Shown here in pieces: positions 60,772 through 64,000 of a stretch of DNA of 64,000 bases. How positions within the stretch are numbered: position 1 is the first letter of the stretch; each line of letters opens with the position of its first letter. The notes beneath the pieces were generated by a model that was not told where the DNA came from, searched no databases, and worked only from the letters and a program-made list of their open reading frames with translations. A program made the translations under genes and the position numbers. The stretch covers positions 1-64,000 of the forward strand of contig NZ_JABTYH010000010.1 of NCBI RefSeq assembly GCF_013314975.1, written 5' to 3'. The DNA is from Pseudarthrobacter oxydans. Lineage in GTDB: Bacteria > Actinomycetota > Actinomycetes > Actinomycetales > Micrococcaceae.

Positions 60772-61685
60772 CTGAGCTCGCGTTCGAACTTCCGGCGCCG
60801 GATGCTGGGGCCGTCGTATTCGGCAAGCGTCAGCGTCCGGTGATTGATGGATTCCTCACCGCTGTCCACAGCGGCCACTGCGGCTTCGGTCAGGAGCAAT
60901 GTAAGTTCCCCGATGGTGCCCTCACTCCGGGTAAGGAGGTAACGGGCCATATCATCGGTCGCCAGATTCGAGTGCTGATGAAGCGGGAAAGATGAGGCGA
61001 AGCTGGCCAGCAGCGACGACAGGTCGGCGTTGGCCTCCCACAAAGGCAGCGTGACGGGCTCAAACCGGTTTTCGAGCTGATCATCGGAACGGATGGCCAG
61101 ATAGGCCTCACGGGTTCCTACCCCCACCAGCGGGATCCGCAGCTCGTTCCCCAGGAAGCGCAGCAGGTTCAAGAATTCACGCCGGACGTCGGCCCGGCCG
61201 GCCAGCACGTTGTGCAGTTCGTCAATTACCAAGATCCGCACTCCCACGCGGCGGAGCACGGCAAGGGTGAGCTGTTCCAGGTCAGCGACGCGTCGGCGCG
61301 GTACCGTGGGCGCGCCGAGTGCGGCGAGTACGGCCGTGTAAAACCGCGGGATGGACGGTTCGGAGGGCATCTGGACGCACAGTACGGGGATGTGCTCCTG
61401 GTCGTCGTCCGAGTGCGCAGGGTGCTGGCGTCGGAACCGTTCGATGATCATGGACTTGCCGTTGTTGGTCGGTCCGATCAGCAGGAGGTTAGGCATGCGT
61501 TGTTTGCCGGGCCAGTCATAGAGCGTTTCTAGCCGGGTGAGGGTCTGGACGGCCAAGGGGTAGCCGATCCAGCGGTCCGCCCGGATGCGCCGGATTCGTT
61601 CCTCCGCCGGCAGCCGGGCCATGGTCTGGGCCCAGGGCTGGAGATGGGAGAGATCCGGGGGCGGGTAGTCATCGCTGGTCACCAC
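60768..61685 (-). CDS. tniB: Transposition ATPase TniB
   Basis: 305 residues. AAA+ ATPase with Walker A LLIGPTNNGKSMIIERF, Walker B ILVIDELHNVLAG, and GVGTREAYLAIRSDDQLENRF. The start overlaps tniA by 7 bases. It has the usual TniB length and is distinct from the Tn552-like ATPase at 19534. It assembles on target DNA and recruits TniA. Confidence 0.93.
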   Translation of the reverse strand: MVTSDDYPPPDLSHLQPWAQTMARLPAEERIRRIRADRWIGYPLAVQTLTRLETLYDWPGKQRMPNLLLIGPTNNGKSMIIERFRRQHPAHSDDDQEHIPVLCVQMPSEPSIPRFYTAVLAALGAPTVPRRRVADLEQLTLAVLRRVGVRILVIDELHNVLAGRADVRREFLNLLRFLGNELRIPLVGVGTREAYLAIRSDDQLENRFEPVTLPLWEANADLSSLLASFASSFPLHQHSNLATDDMARYLLTRSEGTIGELTLLLTEAAVAAVDSGEESINHRTLTLAEYDGPSIRRRKFERELR

Positions 61686-63352
61686 TGCTCCACCTCTTCA
61701 AAAGGACGGGCAGTCGCCGCGTCACGGTCGGGCGGAGGCATTTCATCAGGCGGAGCCGACGCTTCCGCCACGGATTCGGAGGCCTGCAAGTGGCGCCTTC
61801 GCTGCAGGTCCCGGCGTGATCTGCGGGTTGCCCGTTGCGCCGCGGCGGCAATTTCGCGCATTTGATCGATCGTGCGGAACAGTGCTTCCTCATTGACCTG
61901 ATCGTGTCCCTGCTGACGGAGTCGCACCAGTGCCTGCCGATGCTCCCACAAGGTGACCGCAGGGTGGGAAATGGTGCGGTACGGGACTTCCACATATGCC
62001 GTCCCTTCCGGTTCCAGCACCCAGACCCTGCTAATGTCGCGCGGGTCCCGCCTGATGACGAACTTCTCGTCCCGGTCCCGCCGTGCGATCCAGGGTTTGA
62101 GCGCGTTTGCGAAGTAATGGACATGGTCGATGACGAAACCGGTGCGGGTGATTTGGCGCCGGATGACCGGCAGAAAATCGATGAGAAATGCTGCCGGGTG
62201 GGAGACCACGGGCTGCTCACCGAACTCTCTTACGCCCCCGTCCCAGCGCCCGGCGGGTGTCTGGTTCAGGGATGTGTGGATGCTGCCGTGGTAGCTGGCG
62301 ACCGCTAAGGTCAGCCAGCGTTCGAGCTCCGTAAGCGTCAGGGCGGACATTTTGTCGGCATCGTAACCGCCACGTTGTCCCGGGTTCGAGAAGGTCGTCC
62401 CCGGCAGTTCATGGACCCGCTGCATCACCGTTCCGATGATGCGCTCCACTATGCCGCCGTAGTGCGGGCGCCCAAGTGGCCGGTAGCTGAGCTTAATGCC
62501 GTGCTGTTCGCAACCGCGGCGCAACGCTTCGCTCTTGAATTCCGAAGCGTTGTCCAGGAACAAAACCTTGGGCTTACCGCTCATTGGCCAGGCCGCGTCC
62601 ACACCCAAGGCTTCGATCCACGGCCGCTTGTCGCAGGCCATGTGTGCGATGCACAAGCCCACCGAAACCGCAGACGGCGCCTCCAAAGTCACAACCATTC
62701 CCAGGATGCACCGGCTGTAACCATCGATAGCAACCGTCAGGTAGGGCCTACCGATAGGCTGCCGGTCCCGGTCATCGACGACAATCAAGTCAATCACGGT
62801 GTGGTCGATCTGGACCTGGTCCAACGGAGCCATGATCTCCGGCACCGTCCCGCCGGCCGACTGCAAGGGCCGGGCGGCGTCGCTACCCTCCCGGCTGCGC
62901 GTGACTTCCACCGGATGCAGCGCCTCAATCCGGATGGCAACAGTGTTCCTTGCCGGCCCCGTCAATCCCAGCGTCTTGCACTCACGCACAATTTGGCGGT
63001 GCACGACCGCGAGAGACGGCTTTTGCTTCGTCAGGTAAGTCCTCCGGATGACTTCCCTGATCACGGCTTCCACAGGTTCCGACAGCCGCCTGCCTCCCCG
63101 GCCGCCAGCGGAGCGACCCGGGGCAAGATCCGTCAGCAGACCCGTACCCTTCCGGTGTCGGCCGATCAGGATGTAGACCTGCCGCCGCGACAATCCCAAC
63201 TCTTCGGCCGCGCTGTCCGCCGCGCCGTGAGTGACCGTGGCCAGGGCTGCCAAAGGCGCGATTACCTCGTCCTGCCGGCGTAGGCGCTCCCACGCCCTAT
63301 CCGACATACCCAGCACCCCCCGCTCGAGGATCTGCGGGTCATCCGATGTCAT
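61679..63352 (-). CDS. tniA: Transposase TniA
   Basis: 557 residues. The N-terminal end-binding domains include the HTH SAAEELGLSRRQVYILIGRH. The DDE integrase core shows VQIDHTVIDLIVVDD (first Asp), VLFLDNASEFKSEALRRG (second Asp) and YGGIVERIIGTVMQRVHEL (Glu), followed by a Mu-type barrel and a basic, then acidic tail. It cuts and joins the ends. Complete, next to the IRi end with four binding repeats. Confidence 0.95.
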   Translation of the reverse strand: MTSDDPQILERGVLGMSDRAWERLRRQDEVIAPLAALATVTHGAADSAAEELGLSRRQVYILIGRHRKGTGLLTDLAPGRSAGGRGGRRLSEPVEAVIREVIRRTYLTKQKPSLAVVHRQIVRECKTLGLTGPARNTVAIRIEALHPVEVTRSREGSDAARPLQSAGGTVPEIMAPLDQVQIDHTVIDLIVVDDRDRQPIGRPYLTVAIDGYSRCILGMVVTLEAPSAVSVGLCIAHMACDKRPWIEALGVDAAWPMSGKPKVLFLDNASEFKSEALRRGCEQHGIKLSYRPLGRPHYGGIVERIIGTVMQRVHELPGTTFSNPGQRGGYDADKMSALTLTELERWLTLAVASYHGSIHTSLNQTPAGRWDGGVREFGEQPVVSHPAAFLIDFLPVIRRQITRTGFVIDHVHYFANALKPWIARRDRDEKFVIRRDPRDISRVWVLEPEGTAYVEVPYRTISHPAVTLWEHRQALVRLRQQGHDQVNEEALFRTIDQMREIAAAAQRATRRSRRDLQRRRHLQASESVAEASAPPDEMPPPDRDAATARPFEEVEQW

Positions 63353-63366
63353 TACGGGCGCTGACG

Positions 63367-63523
63367 GTGCAGACGACTCTTGACCATGATTCAGGCTAGT
63401 GCAGACGACTTCTGATGAAAATGCCGGCAGTGCACGCTACTTCTGACAAGGGGTTGTCAACAGTCCCGTGCACCGGGACCATACTTCCCCATGAAGGGGT
63501 GCAGACGTCTTCTGAAAACGACA
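63367..63523 (-). repeat. Right transposon end (IRi) with TniA-binding repeats
   Basis: The terminal 25-bp repeat (63499-63523) is preceded inward by GTGCAGACGACTCTTGACC (63367), GTGCAGACGACTTCTGATG (63399) and GTGCACGCTACTTCTGACAA (63430). Such arrays of 19-bp repeats are typical of TniA-type ends. Confidence 0.88.
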
Positions 63524-63550
63524 ACCCGACCGGCCCATCCCTGCCCCGAA

Positions 63551-63588
63551 CGGGTGTCTTGAAAAGCTGTTGAATTTCAAGACACCCG
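63551..63588. repeat. Perfect 14-bp inverted repeat in the target flank
   Basis: CGGGTGTCTTGAAA (63551-63564) and TTTCAAGACACCCG (63575-63588) with a 10-base loop. It lies just outside the transposon and upstream of the last gene. Either a terminator of a unit now displaced or an operator. Confidence 0.6.
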
Positions 63589-63662
63589 CAGTGCTTCCAT
63601 TGCGGCACGTCTGCCCTAGTCCCTTTGAATTTGCTTGCCAACCTTTCACCTACGCTTGCCTT

Positions 63663-64000
63663 ATGTATCGTCCCCTTATCCCGTTCGAAGACGTCCGCAA
63701 CCTGCCGCTACCTGATTTAGCTTTGAAACTATTAGCGAAGCTGGACACGGGAACCGTGACCGCCAACAACACCTTCCGAGGTTTTGACGCGGCAATGAGG
63801 GATGACCAACAGCCTGACCGGCAGGTCTTGTTGAATAGACTAAGTGACGCCTGGGCATGGCTGGAGTCTCATGGGCTGCTGGGTCCAGACACGCAAGCTG
63901 CATCGAACTGGCAACGAGTGACGGCGTCAGGATGTGAGCTTATAAACGATCCGAAGGCAATTTCGAAGGTTTGGGCTGCTGACAGATTGGCTGGCGCACT
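63663..64000 (+). CDS. TIGR02391-like protein, partial
   Basis: ATG 63663; 112 codons, cut by the window end. MYRPLIPFEDVRNLPLPDLA, LKLLAKLDTG, RLSDAWAWLESHGLLGPD and WQRVTASGCELI form a winged HTH-like lead that resembles the N-terminal part of TIGR02391 (Ymh-like) proteins, which are often in defence or mobile regions. The family call is by pattern memory. Before the transposon inserted, it would have been the neighbour of the res site of resolvase C. Confidence 0.6.
   Translation, partial: MYRPLIPFEDVRNLPLPDLALKLLAKLDTGTVTANNTFRGFDAAMRDDQQPDRQVLLNRLSDAWAWLESHGLLGPDTQAASNWQRVTASGCELINDPKAISKVWAADRLAGA

Larger units (their letters stand above)
44048..63523. mobile_element. Tn402/Tn5053-like transposon, 19.5 kb, complete
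   Basis: Ends are 25-bp inverted repeats starting TGTCAGTTTCAGAAG (left) and TGTCGTTTTCAGAAG (right, complement), identical at 22 of 25 positions. The flanks carry ACCCG at 44043-44047 and 63524-63528, the 5-bp duplication typical of the family. The transposition module tniA-tniB-tniQ-res-tniR lies at the right end; the remaining 14.6 kb is cargo. All module genes are intact. Insertion is next to the res site of a resolvase gene, as known for this family. Confidence 0.93.

Overview
The window is high-GC actinobacterial DNA. The protein sequences, GTG/TTG start usage, an actinobacterial-type SOS box, CsoR/CstR operators and a c-di-AMP riboswitch ahead of a LysM/NlpC-type wall hydrolase suggest a member of the Micrococcaceae (Arthrobacter/Pseudarthrobacter-like). 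That placement is my inference. No rRNA, tRNA, CRISPR array or replication gene was seen. The density of recombinases and transposons marks it as an accessory region, either a plasmid or a chromosomal island.

Layout. 0-3.4 kb: a small DNA-repair cluster (SOS-box-like site, DUF6504-like protein, ATP-dependent DNA ligase, SRAP/YedK peptidase). 3.8-18.8 kb: a defence-type island with a type I restriction-modification operon (hsdM-hsdS-hsdR plus an Xre regulator), a DUF4238 protein, an HNH protein cut in two by an IS21-family element with a 5-bp target duplication, a GIY-YIG-like protein, a DUF6308-like protein and a HEPN protein. 18.8-22.5 kb: a serine resolvase, a Tn552-like transposase/ATPase pair with a truncated 5' end, and a second resolvase followed by a Tn402/Tn5053-type transposon end. 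22.6-25.6 kb: an ArsR-controlled MFS exporter with a membrane protein and a CopC-domain protein. 25.7-27.6 kb: decayed genes. 27.8-34 kb: extracytoplasmic and redox genes (LysM/NlpC-type hydrolase, DsbA-like, CcdA-like, CPVC membrane protein, PQQ-propeller lipoprotein). They share a palindrome that fits the HutC consensus, and a HutC-type GntR regulator is encoded among them. 34-39.7 kb: a persulfide/sulfane-sulfur locus (CstR-like repressor, DUF302, DsrE-like, four rhodanese-type proteins or fragments, TauE, thioredoxin, CstB-like persulfide dioxygenase-rhodanese) with CsoR-type operators. 39.8-43.2 kb: an MFS gene, an IS110 transposase and a pair of unexplained ~185-bp repeats. 43.3-44 kb: a third resolvase with its res region.

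44,048-63,523 is a complete 19.5-kb Tn402/Tn5053-like transposon. It has 25-bp inverted ends, a 5-bp ACCCG duplication and tniA-tniB-tniQ-res-tniR at the right end. Its cargo consists of accessory copies of normally chromosomal genes (RapZ, ROK regulator, RNase J, release factor 3), an MFS transporter, an OatA-like acyltransferase and two MerR-SulP modules in mirror orientation. Palindromes related to TACCCTAACGTTAGGGTA lie upstream of most cargo units, so the cargo looks like one MerR regulon. After the transposon the target resumes and a TIGR02391-like gene runs off the end. The most striking structural observation is that two related resolvases (near 22.3 and 43.9 kb) each carry a Tn402-type end exactly 103 bp upstream of the resolvase start. 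This is what a res-site-hunting transposon lineage would leave behind.
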